Below are positions 22,719-33,053 of a DNA stretch of 64,000 nucleotides, in pieces. The position numbers and the translations under genes were made by a program. Numbering within the stretch: position 1 is the stretch's first letter; each line of letters begins with the position of its first letter. The stretch comes from Talpa occidentalis (Eukaryota > Chordata > Mammalia > Eulipotyphla > Talpidae): positions 17,594,141 through 17,658,140 of the forward strand of contig NW_023601433.1 in assembly GCF_014898055.3 (NCBI RefSeq), written 5' to 3'. The notes beneath the pieces were generated by a model that saw only the letters and a list, made by a program, of their open reading frames with translations, was not told the origin of the DNA and did not search any database.

Positions 22719-22998
22719 GGCTTCCCTGGTGGTGCAAGGGGTTAAGTACTGCACTATGAAGCTATCAGCAGCCTCTGCAGCACAAGTTCAATCCCCGACC
22801 GGCCAGGGAGATATCCACATGGTGCAGCAGACCTCTCCTGACTTGCCTGCTGTTCCCCTCAGCAGTGTATTTCAGTCAGTCTGCCTGTTCTGTTCCCCAC
22901 TCTGTCTCTGGTGAATCCTCTCACCCCTCCACCTCCTGTACCCCAGTTGTTGTATGCATAAATAAATCTTTAAAAATAAATAAATAAATAATAAAAAA
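22719..22998 (+). mobile_element. tRNA-derived SINE, subfamily A, inside old L1
   Basis: The copy starts 'ggcttccctggtggtgcaa' and carries 'gatccccgaccggcc' spacing. The tail is expanded with 'aaataaataaataataaaa'. TSDs are approximately 'aaaaagtgcaagt' and 'aaaaagtgcaaat'. Confidence 0.93.
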
Positions 22999-23350
22999 TA
23001 AAAAGTGCAAATCTTTCTTCAGGCTGAATTAGGCTGAATCACATGAAATTGTCATTTTTATAAGTCAGAAGCCACCAAGTTACTGGTTTGTAGGATATGC
23101 TTGTGTTCAATTTAATAATAAGTTGTTTCTTAAAGTGTTTATGAAAATGGTTTTCAATATAGACACAGTAATGTTTGAAACTTCCTTTGCTCCACACTTC
23201 CACCAACACTTAAGTGATATTTTAAGTTTGGCCAATATGAAGGATATGTGATGTTCATTGTCCTGACTACTAATGAGGCTGAATATTTTTCATATGTTTA
23301 TTAGTCACTCATATCCTCTGCTGTGTCTTACCTCTTCATATTTCCTGACT

Positions 23351-24006
23351 GTTTTTTTATTTTTTTATTTCTTAATTACATATTTTTTTATTTTATATAT
23401 TTTTTACATCATTTTTCATTTTTGTACAATGTATGCATTTTCATCTTGGTTATAGTCCCCATAAAATTCCCACCCCTCTTGTTTTGATCATATTCCCTCC
23501 TCCCCCCACCTCTCCTGTGTGTCTCTGGTTTATAGTTGCTTGTTGATTTTGATTTTTACTTTATTATAGTTATTCTTTTTCCTGGTCCCTTATTTAGGTT
23601 TTCTAGATTCCTGCTATGAGTGAGACCATCCGGTATTTTTCTTTTTCTTTCTGGCTTATTTCACTGAGCATGATCCCTTCTAGCTCCATCCATGTTGCTG
23701 CAAACTGCATGTGTTTATCTTTTTTGATTGCTGAGTAATATTCCATGGTGTATATGGACCACATCTTCTTGATCCAGTCATCTATTTTTGGGCATTTGGG
23801 TTGTTTCCAAAGCTTAGCTATTGTATATAGTGCTGCTATAAACATAGGGGTGCAGGTGCCCTTTGGAATGAATGTTTCTATGTCCTTTGGGTAAATACCT
23901 AGGAGTGGAATTGCTGGATCATATGGAAGCTCTATCTTTAGTAGACTGAGGAATCTCCACACAGCTCTCCATAGTATATACCACATCTTCTTGATCCAGT
24001 CAGGGG
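23351..24006 (-). mobile_element. younger 5'-truncated L1 inside the old L1
   Basis: This contains a T-rich (poly-A) end, a 3' UTR and the C-terminal part of ORF2. A minus-strand frame of 127 codons at 23603-23986 encodes the characteristic L1 ORF2 C-terminus (blocks such as LKIELPYDPAIPLLGIYP, QPKCPKIDDWIKKMW and EYYSAIKK). TSDs 'tcctgactgttttt' and 'tcctgcctgttttt' bound it. At the 5' junction a 22-bp stretch of the element is repeated. It is far less decayed than the surrounding L1. Confidence 0.88.
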
Positions 24007-24843
24007 TCCTGCCTGTTTTTTAAATTGGGGTGTTTATTGTTTCCTTTTTAATTTGTGTTTGTATCCTCAGAATACTAATTTTCTTTCCGTCCTGTATTAA
24101 AATATCCATAATTATGATTTTCTTTTTTCACTCTCACATTAGTGTCTTTTGAAGAATGGCTGGGGGGGGGAATCTTCATTTTATTATGGCTGAATTTATT
24201 AATTTTTCCTTGATGCTTGTGCTTTGTATTTGTTTAAGAAATTGTGGTATCACATAGCTACTTGCCTATATATTTTTTTCTAAGTATTTTAAAATTTTGC
24301 CTTTATTTGTTGCATTTTGATCCACCTTGTCTTCTGGCTTCAGTGTTGTTATTTAAATATGGATCATAAAACAGTTATTTTTTAATTCATTCATTCATTT
24401 TTAACTGGGGTAAAATTGGGGTACCCCCATCAGGTATCACCACCACAGACCTTTGTGCTTCCTTCCGTCTTTGTTCTCCCCCACCCCCTCTTGCTGCTTC
24501 AGTTCTGTAGTCAGCTGTCTAAGGCTAGTTTTTCGGCTTGTATGGACAGCTTTTATGATTTACCCCACATGTGTAGCCAATCCCAATACTGCTTGTGGAA
24601 TAATCAGTTATTTCCACACTGACCTGCAATTTCAGCTCTTCAGAAATCATCTACAGGATTTATGTGTTTAATGAGCTTCTTTCTAGGCACACAGTTCTAC
24701 CCCAATGTCTGCTTAGCCTTAATAGCAGAAACTTTATTATAAGACTTGATGTTTTGTATAGAGCTATATGCCCTGTCTAATTCATCTTTAAAATGTCTTG
24801 GTTATTCTTACCGATTTAATCTTCTATTTAAATTTTAGAATCA

Positions 24844-25092
24844 GGGCCTCCCTGGTGGCGCAGGTGTTAAAGACAGCACTATCAAGCTGTCGCCAGCCAC
24901 TGCAGAACAAGTTCCATCCCTGGCCAGAAAGAAACCCACATGGCACAGCAGACCTCTCCTGCCTCACCCGCTGCTCCCCTCAGCAGTGTGTTTCAGTCAA
25001 TCTGCCTGTTCTACTCCCCACTCACTTTGGTGAATCCTCTCACCCCCCTCCCCACTTCTGGCCTACACCTCATAAATAAATAAATCTTCCCC
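24844..25092 (+). mobile_element. tRNA-derived SINE, subfamily A, inside old L1
   Basis: The copy begins 'gggcctccctggtggcgcagg' after L1 sequence 'attttagaatca'. The late body is shortened ('ctcactttggtgaatcc') and the tail is 'cataaataaataaatcttcc'. No clean TSD was found. Confidence 0.92.
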
Positions 25093-25547
25093 AAAATACA
25101 TGAAATAAATCATCTTTAGGGGAGAGATGACTTTTTTTAAGACTTCCTATCATGAACAAGGTCACCTGTCCAATTTTTTGTTTTATTATAATCAAATGGA
25201 ACGGTGGAGGTTTCTCCATAGAGGACCTGCAATGGCCAGGAAAGCAGAGGACAGGAAGAGGGTGGGATTAGGTATTAATCCTCCAGCCCCATCTCTGTCA
25301 GACAGTAGTCAGCAGGGCTTGTTCTTCTTCTGAAACCAACACTTCCTACTTACCACTCTTGCCTAGAAACACAACTTTCCTCAATTTCTGGTAACCACTC
25401 CCCACCCTGGCACCCCACCCTCCTCTGACGTTACTCACTGTGAAGGTTTGGCCACCTTTGTTGGTTACCTTTCACCCACCCACATCTTCCCAGTCATTAA
25501 ACTCTGCGCTGAAGGTGCTGTTTCTGGTAGAGACAACAGCTGATGTA

Positions 25548-25550
<3 letters not shown>
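25093..25550. other. unassigned segment within the L1 span
   Basis: It carries pyrimidine-rich, non-L1-looking sequence ('ccactccccaccctggcaccccaccc'). It may be an unrecognised insertion into the old L1 or a divergent part of it. Confidence 0.35.
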
Positions 25551-25620
<70 letters not shown>

Positions 25621-25650
25621 CAGAGAGACAGAGAGAGAGAGAGAGAGAGA
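25551..25650. repeat. (GT)n(GA)n compound microsatellite
   Basis: A 50-bp perfect GT run is followed by about 50 bp of GA with two 'gaca' interruptions. It is a long, probably polymorphic compound repeat. Confidence 0.97.
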
Positions 25651-26111
25651 TTTCTTTTACTTGTATATTTTTGGTGTGCTTTCTATGTAGAAAATCATGT
25701 CATCTGCAAATAGTGATATTTTCTCTTACACTTTTTCTGCTTGTCTTACTACACTGGCTCATATTCCAGAGCAAAGCTGATTAGCCATGGTAAGAGCAGC
25801 CACCCGCTTTATCTCTAATTTTAAAGAGATTTCTTTTCATAATTCTCCTCTAATAAGATGATTGCTATAAATAAAGATGATTGTTCTATCCAAAGCCTGT
25901 TAAAGTTTTACATAAATGGCTGATGGATTTCATGAAATGTTTATCTGAATCTATTGTGATCACAAGATTTTTCTTTTTAAAGATATAAATGTGATGAATT
26001 ACCTAATGTATTTTATAATGTTAAATCACTCATTCAAGAATTAGGTGCTACTTGATCATTGATAGTTTAAATTTGTTTTTGTTTTTTGTTTTTTGTTTAA
26101 TTATCTACCTG

Positions 26112-26201
26112 TGTTAGCCAGTGCCATAGGGAAGCCCAATTTCCCCATGGGGCTGACTAACCACGGATGGCTCTGTCCTAAATCTTCGTGGTCGCCAAAT
26201 C
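26112..26201 (-). mobile_element. ERV leader remnant with PBS-like start
   Basis: Directly after the 3' end of the neighbouring LTR (minus sense) the sequence reads four bases, then TGGCGACCACGAAGATTT, in the place and with the TGG start of a retroviral tRNA primer-binding site. About 70 further bases precede the return of L1-like sequence. This suggests the LTR was a 5' LTR of a provirus whose interior was lost. The primer tRNA is not assigned. Confidence 0.45.
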
Positions 26202-26787
26202 TGTTATAGGACAGGGAGAGGGGCAGCCCAAGCCCCACAAACCTGCCTATTCTAAATGGGTTCTGCCATCCGCCGCATCAACACAAAACATAGGAGACTT
26301 TAATGGGAAGGAACTTTAATTAAACTAGGAAACAACACAGGAAAGGCAAAGAGTCTAGTTTCTAAATGAAGCACCCAAAGTTACCCATCCCCTCGTGGGT
26401 AAAAGTCCATCCATATGGGATTGGCCCAGAGCAAGGCCCCAAGGCCTGCCACAAGTCTAAAGCATCTTCCAGTGGAGACCCACAGAAAAGGGTCACAAAC
26501 AACTGGACAAGCCCGGAAGGAAAAGAGCAAAATCAACATCAAGATAAAAGCTGCCATTGTCACCTCCCCATGGGTCTCACCCACATCTGTGTCACCCCGT
26601 CCACGACCAAAAGACAAGCGCAGCTTCTTCACGTGTCTCTAGGCTCCATGTGCCTCCTCCAGGTCTCCTGGCTCCATCCTGCTTCCTTCCTCAGTCTCTT
26701 CTGCAGCTTCTCCTCTTCCTGCTCAGCTCCACCCTCCCTTGGGAGGGGCAGGGAAACTCCCCCTTTCCTGGGGACCACCCTGTTACA
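26202..26787 (-). mobile_element. ERV LTR, family 2, copy 1
   Basis: This is a 586-bp LTR beginning TGTAACAGGG and ending CCTATAACA in minus sense, the same length as its relative at 35585. Flanking tetranucleotides 'aatc' and 'ataa' do not match, so it is not a simple solo LTR. It carries a long antisense open frame and an 83-codon sense frame, both shared with the other copy. It is inserted in the old L1. Confidence 0.85.
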
Positions 26788-27235
26788 ATAATACTTTTTT
26801 AAGTTTTTTTTCTCTCAACTTTCCAAAGCCCTCTTTGGGGCTTTTTTTTTTTTTTAAATAGAGGAACAGTATAGAGTCATTAATAATCATTATGCACCTC
26901 CTTTTTAAAATTTTGGTTTTTTTAAAGGATTCTTGCCTCTAGATTTATCCCATTCTGTTCTTTGAGTTTGTATAATCTTGGAACTCTCTGTTCCTTAAAT
27001 ATATAGCAGAAACTACTTGTGAAAACATCTGGAATTGGTGTTTATTTTGTGTCAAGATTTTTAACTACTGGCCTAAATTCTTTAAAAATTATAGCATCCT
27101 TCAGGTGTTTATTACTTCTTAAATCAGCTTTAATAATTTATACTTTTCTAGTAATTTTTCAGTTTCACCTCAATCTTTAATGTATGCAGGTTATTTGGTT
27201 CCAATATACCATGAGCTAAAGCATCTTCTTCAATT

Positions 27236-27807
27236 TCCCCACTTTCCTTTCCCGCCTAGTCTCCCTAGTCCAAAGATTTAAAAAATAAATTCAGGAGCAA
27301 ATGAGAAAATATAGAGTCTCTAATTTGACCATTTTGATTGACCATGAAAGAAATTTCTAAAAGCACTGGAAGAACGTGCCTCCTTCCTAGAAGGAATTAA
27401 TTTTTATTTGTATTTCTCAATGTTTTCATTTGATTTATCCAATGTTTCAAAGTAGTATATGAACTTCCACTTCAAAATGGTAGACAGTGCCCACGTATTT
27501 GTTTCTCCTCTCTCCAAAAACCAAGCCAAAATAATAACCACCACCATAAAATCCCCACGGCTTTTAAATCATGCAAAAGTACTAAAAATATACCAGAAAC
27601 TTGGAGGAATTTCTGGAAGATAAAAACAGTAGAGATCAGATTGATGGAAAATTTGATCTATGGTCAAAATAAATGCATCCTGAGTTCCTCTGGCAGAATC
27701 TAGGGAAATCCCAGCAGTGGGATAGCTGGGCCAGTGAGCAAAGGAACTTCAGGTGCCCTGTCCTGTACCTCAGCTGGACCTACTTGCTCAGTCAACTGGG
27801 GCACCTA
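27236..27807. other. unassigned, possibly old LINE 5' sequence
   Basis: Around 27470-27660 'cttcaaaatggtagacagtg' and following text hint at a LINE-1 or HAL1 5' region. The resemblance is weak. No gene was recognised. Confidence 0.3.
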
Positions 27808-27990
27808 ATCCACAGGCTCTCAGAGTGTGGGGCCAGGTCAGTAGCATCAGTACCCTGGGAATCTATTAGCAATACAATATCTCAGGCCCTACAGGGAAGC
27901 ATCAAATCAAGAACTCTGGGAAAGGAGCAACATTACAGTTTCAGCAAGCCCACCAGGTGATTCTCCCAGGAGGTTTGAGAGCAGCTGATC
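27808..27990 (+). mobile_element. MER5A-like hAT-Charlie DNA transposon
   Basis: The order 'ctctcagagtgtgg', 'ggtcagtagcatcagtaccctgggaa', 'ctattagcaata', 'ctcaggccctac', 'aactctggg', 'caagcccaccaggtgattct' and 'tttgagagcagctg' follows the non-autonomous hAT element MER5A closely. One terminal inverted repeat is partly eroded. Confidence 0.8.
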
Positions 27991-28128
27991 ATCCTGAAAT
28001 CAAGTAAGACAGACGCCTTCCTACCTGCAGCCTGCCTGTTAAACAGATTCTGGTAGTGAGTTCTTGTCTGTTGGGTCAGACTCAAGATTCAATGACAAAG
28101 AGCACCAAGAAGAATTAATAGGGAGAAT

Positions 28129-28402
28129 GGGGCCTCCCTGGTGGTGCAGGGGGTTAAGATGCAACCTATGAAGCTGACCACAGCCACTGCAGGACAAGTT
28201 CGATCCCCGGCCAGGGAGCTACCCACGTGGCGCAGCAGAACTTTCTTGACTCACTGGCTACAGTATATTTCACAGTGGTGTATTTCTGTCAGTCTGCCTG
28301 TTCTGGTCCCCTCTGTCTCTGGTGAATCCTTTCACCTCCTGCACTTCTGGCCTGGCCTGTACCCCTGTTCTTGTATACATAAATAAATAAATCTTTAAAA
28401 AA
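28129..28402 (+). mobile_element. tRNA-derived SINE, subfamily A
   Basis: A full-length head has an intact B box 'agttcgatcccc'. The middle contains an aberrant insertion ('ggctacagtatatttcacagtgg') before the usual 'gtgtatttctgtcag'. TSDs are 'aatagggagaat' and 'aataggaagaat'. Confidence 0.94.
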
Positions 28403-29218
28403 AATAGGAAGAATGTGCCATAGGAAGTTAAGAAGAAGGGGGAGGCAGGAGGAACAGGATGGAGCAACAGGGATGAGGGGAGGGAGAGAGGAAAAAGAAG
28501 AGCAAAGAGCAAAGAGGAAAAGAAAGACATTTGGTAAAGCAGAGAAATTTCATTTCTGCAAATTTTTTTCCCGAGGACTCCTGGTTTTCTCTAGTATATA
28601 TCCCATAAGCAGATAAATACATGTAAATACTCTTCATCTTTGGAGCATTTAAGTCTTTGCTATTTTCTCTGCTGAGTCTGCTGCCTGTCCCAAGTGCATC
28701 AGCCCTCCCTTTCCCGCTCTGCGGCACATCAGCTTCTTTTACTGTCTGCATTTGATATCATTCCGTACATCTATTTTTTTTTACTTGATTCTTCTTTGTC
28801 TTACCAACAAGGAGACAATCCTTGAGAGTGGGGATCTTTCTGTGATCCATAGTTTGTTCCTTACTCATCACTAAACACAGTATTGTGGACAGAGTGGAGG
28901 AAGGGACAGATGAACACACCCCCTGACCATCTGATTAGACTGACATCGGCCAAAATCATTTTGGGCTGGGAAAAGGATTTATATCCCTCCTGTTACTGTT
29001 TTTCATCCTTAAAGAAAATCCACAAGGTTGTAACCTAGAAAAGCTGAACCAATTATCCATCAGGCTATTCCATTAAAGACCATCTTCCTCCTCCCTTGAA
29101 AAATGATGATTTTTAGGAAGAAACGTGAGTGTTCTCCCTTAGGGAAAGCATTTGAATGGGTGAGAAGTACTGGACAAAGCTGTCAGTTACACCTTGGGTT
29201 AAAAAAAAAAAAAAAACA
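28403..29218. other. unassigned; purine-rich start and L2-like trace
   Basis: The sequence at 28430-28535 is an A/G-rich low-complexity tract. Near 28790-28890 'gacaatccttgagagtggggatctttctgtg' resembles a LINE-2 3' end. An A16 run at 29202-29217 immediately precedes the next SINE. Confidence 0.4.
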
Positions 29219-29480
29219 GGGGCATCCCCTGGTGGCACAGCGGTTGAGCGCTGGGCTGCGAAGCTGTCCACAGCCTCTGCAGCACCAGTTCGATTGCCGG
29301 GCAAGGGTCCCACATGGTGTGTAGACCTCTCCTGCCATGCCCGCTGCTCCCCTCAGCAGTGTACTTCGTCAGTCTGCCTGTTCTGCTCCCCGCTCTGGCT
29401 CTGGTGAATCATCTCACCCTCCCGTGCTTCTGACTGTACCCCGTGCTTGTATAAATAAATAAATAATTTTTTAAAAAAAC
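29219..29480 (+). mobile_element. tRNA-derived SINE, subfamily B, full length
   Basis: The head 'ggcacagcggttgagcgctgggctgcgaagctg' matches a tRNA-like A box and stem. The B box is 'ccagttcgattgcc'. The body has 'ctccccgctctggctctggtg' and 'gtgcttctgactgtacc', and the tail is 'cttgtataaataaataaat'. It inserted next to an existing A run, so the TSD is A-rich and cannot be delimited. Confidence 0.95.
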
Positions 29481-29818
29481 CAAAAACACAAAAAACATTA
29501 TATTTGCTGTCCCGGTTTGGAATAAAAAACTTGGAATTAAACATTTTCTTGCTGTGTAAAATGTTCATTAGTGAAGGTATTAGAGAGTATAGAAATTGAA
29601 CTGACATGAAAACATTTTCTCTCTCTTGCCTCAAATTTATTTATGCTGTAAAACAATCTGGGTTTTCAGACCATGCATCTCATTGCAACAGATTTATAGG
29701 GGAGAGGGCCAGATAGAAAGAGAAAGAGAAAACAGAGGATGTAGAGACATGGGGAGGGACAGAAGAAGGGAAATAGGGAGAAAGCGCAATGTTGAAGCAG
29801 AGGCAGAGAGTCCAGTGG
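29481..29818. other. unassigned
   Basis: This is a short spacer. A purine-rich stretch lies at 29700-29800. No gene was recognised. Confidence 0.5.
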
Positions 29819-30089
29819 AGTGCAAGGGGTTAAGTACTGCACTATGAAGCAATCTGTGGCCTCTGCAGCACAGTTTGATCCCCGGCCGACTGGGGGGCAA
29901 CCCACATGGCACAGCAGACCTCTCCTGGTTCGCCCGCTGCTCCCCTCAGCAGTGTGTTTCAGTCAGTCTGCCTGTTCTGCTCCCCACTCTGTCTCTGGTG
30001 AATCCTCTCACCCCCCACATCTCTGGCCTGTACCCCAGCTCTTGTATGCATAAATAAATAAATCTTTAAAAAGAAAGAAAGAAAGAAAT
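29819..30089 (+). mobile_element. tRNA-derived SINE, subfamily A, 5' truncated, with GAAA tail
   Basis: It starts within the A box ('tgcaaggggttaag'), lacking the first 14 or so bases. The body is good, and the tail runs into a (GAAA)n microsatellite at about 30070-30089. B-like features ('gcaacccacatggc', 'cgcccgctgc') are mixed with A features. Confidence 0.92.
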
Positions 30090-30671
30090 GTGCTCCCGGC
30101 TGGCAAAGGGAGGAAGGGGAAAGAAATCCTATATCTTTGAGGTTTGTTTGTCTCACTTTTTAAATCCTGGAAAGAATAGATAAGGAGGTAAAAAGGAGAC
30201 TGGAAGAGGAGAGGGCAAAGGGAAGTTGTAAAACATTTTAAATACTTTAAGCTGAGGGAGGATTCCAGTGTTGTTGCTGAGGTTTCTTCATTGATTAAGA
30301 CCAGTTCCAGCTCAGAACATCAGCCCTGCCTGCACCCTCTCCGTTTCGCTCTGCAACTCCCTGTTTGTCTTTCTCTAACTCTGTTAGCCTGCACGTAAGA
30401 GACATTCATGCCTCGCCAACTTCCAGCCCTGGGATTCAAGCAGATGAAGATTACCCTGGCTTCAAGCAGAGAAAAGTAAAACCTGAAAATTCACATAGAG
30501 CTGGAGAGAATCTGTGAGAGCCACCAGTCATTATGGGCACTCAAAAGCACTAAATTTATACCCATCTTGAGCTTTCACCCCCGTTCTGCTCCACTGGGGT
30601 TAATCAGGTGCTTGTCTTTGAAGGCCTGGTCTCTCCACTCTGCAGGGCTGATGAGAAAAGGGGCAACATTT
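30090..30671. other. unassigned
   Basis: No gene or repeat was recognised in this 580-bp stretch. Confidence 0.55.
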
Positions 30672-30955
30672 GGGGGCATCCCTGGTGGTATGAGGGGTTA
30701 AGTCTCAGCATTATGAAGCTGTCCGCAGCCACTGCAGGATGAGTTCGATCCCTGGCCAGGGAGCTACCCACATGGCACAGCAGACCTCTCCTGTCTTGCC
30801 CGCTGCTCCCCTCAGTAGTGTATTTCAGTCAGTCTGCCTGTTCTGCTCCCCACTCTGTCTCTGGTGAATCCTCTCACCCCCCACACCTCTGGCCTATACC
30901 CGAGCTCTTGTATGCATAAATAAATAAAATGAATCTTTAAAATAAATAAATAAAA
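30672..30955 (+). mobile_element. tRNA-derived SINE, subfamily A, beside an L1 piece
   Basis: A full-length copy starts 'gggggcatccctggtgg'. The tail is expanded by 'aataaataaataaaaatt'. It runs straight into an antisense L1 fragment. Confidence 0.94.
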
Positions 30956-30969
30956 ATTATTTTTAAAAA

Positions 30970-31085
30970 GTGATGATGAGCATTTTTTCATATATTTATT
31001 GGCCTTCTATATATCCTCTTTGGAAAATTGTCTATTTAGACCTGCTGTCAATTTTTTAATTGGGTTGTTTTTTTATTTAATTAAT
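30970..31085 (-). mobile_element. L1 ORF2/3' fragment, antisense
   Basis: The series 'gatgatgagcattttttcatat', 'tattggccttctatatatcctctttgg', 'gtctatttagacctgctg' and 'attttttaattgggttg' is the reversed L1 ORF2 end. Only about 110 bp remains. Confidence 0.75.
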
Positions 31086-31292
31086 TTATTTATTCTGGTT
31101 ATGCTTAGGCTTGTTTGAGTGGGCTTCCCTCCCTTGGAATCAGGTACCTACTAAAATAGAAACCACAACAATAATAACAATGAAATGATAGGACCCCCTA
31201 ACTGGAAGCTTATCTAATTCCACAGCATTTCCTTTTATTTATGCTCTGCATGCAGTATTTGTGACTCAACTTTAAAAAGTGATATCCCCCTT

Positions 31293-31561
31293 GGGACCTC
31301 CCTGGTGGCCCAAGGGGTTAAGACACAGCACTATGAAGCTGTCCACAGCCACTGTAGCACGAGTTTGATCCCTGGCCAGGGAGCTATGCACATGGCACAG
31401 CAGACTTCTCCTGTCTCACCGCTGCTCCCCTCAGCAGTGTATTTTGGTTGGTCCGCTTGCTCTGCTTCCCACCCTGTCTCTGGTGAATCCTCTCACCACC
31501 ACCCCCCTCCCCCCGCATTTCTGGCCTATACCCCAGCTGTTGTATGCATAAATAAATTTTT
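31293..31561 (+). mobile_element. tRNA-derived SINE, subfamily A
   Basis: This is a full-length copy with 'gggacctccctggtggccc' head and 'gcataaataaatttt' tail. TSDs 'tttaaaaagtgatatccc' and 'tttaaaaagtgatagccc' differ at one base. Confidence 0.95.
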
Positions 31562-32139
31562 TTTAAAAAGTGATAGCCCTCTTACTAATATAATAGACAG
31601 TAAATATACGAAATATACTGAATTCATCAGTCTTCTGTATATTGAAGGAATAGAAATCCAACTCATACCAGCTTTAAACATAAAAGAAAGTTTTTGTCAT
31701 GTACAGTTAGGAAGTCAGGAGATGTGACTCTTGCTTGTGTGGTTGTTTCCAAGTTCACATTACATTATAAGGGATCCATCATCCAGCAACCCGTCCATCC
31801 ACCCATCCCTCCACCTGTCCATCCACCCGTCCATCCACCCATCCATCTCTTGGTTCTGCTTTCTTCCATGTTGATGTCATTCTCAGATTCTACCCAGGTG
31901 GTAAGAAAGATGATTTCTACATCTCTGGGCTTCTCTCTCCCTTGCAGAGAACACTCCCTTTCAGCCTCCATATCCGTCACAGGAAAAAAATTCTGTCTTG
32001 CATACTTGGGTCACGTGTCACCCTATATTGGGAGAGGTGTTACAAGCCCTTAATTCACTGACCCACCAGGAGGTTACTGAATGCAAGACTAGAAAATCCA
32101 AAAGGATGGAACAGTCTGTCAGATAAGAGTAAGAGATAC
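31562..32139. other. unassigned; (CCAT)-like repeat inside
   Basis: Positions 31791-31848 are an imperfect tandem array of 'ccatccac/ccgtccat' units. Everything else is unassigned. Confidence 0.6.
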
Positions 32140-32738
32140 GGGGCCTCCCTGGTGGTGCCAGGGGTTAAGTCCCAACCTATGAAGCTGTCCGCAGTCACTG
32201 CAGCATGAGTTCAATCCCTGGCCAGGGAGCTACCTACATGGCGCAGCAGACCTCTCCTGACTCACTCGCTGCTCCCCTCAGCAGTGTACTTAGGTCAGTC
32301 TGCCTGTTCTGTTCCCCACTCTGTCTCTGGTCGAATCTCTCACCCTCCGTACCTCTGACATGTACCCCAGCTCTTGTATGCATAAATAAAAATAAAAATA
32401 AATCTTTTAAAAAGATTTATTTTTATTTTGTTATTTTAAAAAATCTATTTTTATTTTTATTTATGCATACAAGAGCTGGGTACAGGCCAGAGATGCGGGG
32501 GGTGAGAGGATTCACTAGAGACAGAGTGGGGAACAGAACAGGCAGACTGACTGAAATACACTGCTGAGGGGAGCAGCGGGCGTGACAGGAGGGGTCTGCC
32601 TCGCTATGTGGGTTGCTCCCTGGACAGCCAGGGATCAAACTCATGCTGCAGAGGCTGCAGATTGCTCCATAGTGCGGTGCCATCAACCCCTTGTGCCATC
32701 AGGAAGGCTCTATAAAAATAAATCTTAAAAAAAAAAAA
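32140..32738 (+). mobile_element. subfamily A SINE split in its tail by another SINE
   Basis: The outer copy runs from 'ggggcctccctggtgg' to the tail repeat, is interrupted by a reverse SINE, and finishes as 'ataaaaataaatctt' plus A's. An exact 14-bp TSD 'agagtaagagatac' brackets the whole composite at 32126-32139 and 32740-32753. Confidence 0.94.
32412..32710 (-). mobile_element. subfamily A SINE nested in a SINE tail
   Basis: The reverse copy from 'aaagatttatttttattttg' to 'gccatcaggaaggctc' is inserted in the AATAAAT tail of the outer SINE. The tail motif 'ataaaaataaatctt' is repeated on both sides and acts as the TSD. Its T-rich end carries an extra 35-bp AT-rich stretch. Confidence 0.92.
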
Positions 32739-32794
32739 AAGAGTAAGAGATACCATTGTGCGAGTCTTTATTCTATTGTAATGAAATTCTTTTT

Positions 32795-33053
32795 AAAAAA
32801 AAAATTTATTTATTTATGCATACAAGAACTGGGGTACAGGCCAGAGGCATGGGGGTGAGAGGATTCACCAGAGACCGAGTGGGGAGCAGAACAGGCAGAC
32901 TGACTGAAATACATTGCTGAGGGGAGCAGCAGGCGAGACAGGAGAGGTCTGCTGTGCCATGTAGGTCACCTTCCTGGCTAGGGATCGAATTCACAGTGGC
33001 TGCTGACAGCTTCATAGTGCTGTGCTTAACCCCTTGTGCCACCAGGGAGGCCC
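32795..33053 (-). mobile_element. tRNA-derived SINE, subfamily A
   Basis: The reverse copy has an intact body and a head ending 'caccagggaggccc'. Part of the tRNA-like region is deleted around 'gaattcacagtggctgctg'. TSD 'tgaaattctttt' is identical on both sides. It is the last SINE before a 9-kb SINE-free stretch. Confidence 0.95.

Larger units (their letters stand above)
22290..27235 (-). mobile_element. old antisense L1 ORF2, about 5 kb span with nested insertions
   Basis: Landmarks of L1 ORF2 and 3' sequence occur on the plus strand in the reversed L1 order: 'ttatccatcctggcatcagtgaacatt' near 22612, 'cacttccaccaacactt' near 23196, 'ttttaaattggggtgtttattg' near 24017, 'tttgatccacctt' near 24317, 'gtcttggttattctt' near 24795, 'atcatgtcatctgcaaatagtgat' near 25695, 'gaatctattgtgatcacaag' near 25946 and 'aaacatctggaattggtgtttattttgtg' near 27022. 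The order indicates one ancient insertion later split by SINEs, a younger L1 and an LTR. Parts between 25.1 and 25.65 kb are not clearly L1. No frame is open. Confidence 0.65.

Noticed and set aside
23603..23986. 127-codon frame as a host gene
   Set aside because: The residues are the C-terminus of L1 ORF2, so it belongs to a 5'-truncated retrotransposon.
25440..25784. Cys-Val and Arg-Glu repeat protein
   Set aside because: It is only the GT/GA microsatellite in translation.
26366..26791. 141-codon frame as a host gene
   Set aside because: It lies entirely antisense to an LTR and has a counterpart in the other LTR copy. It is discussed only as an LTR property.
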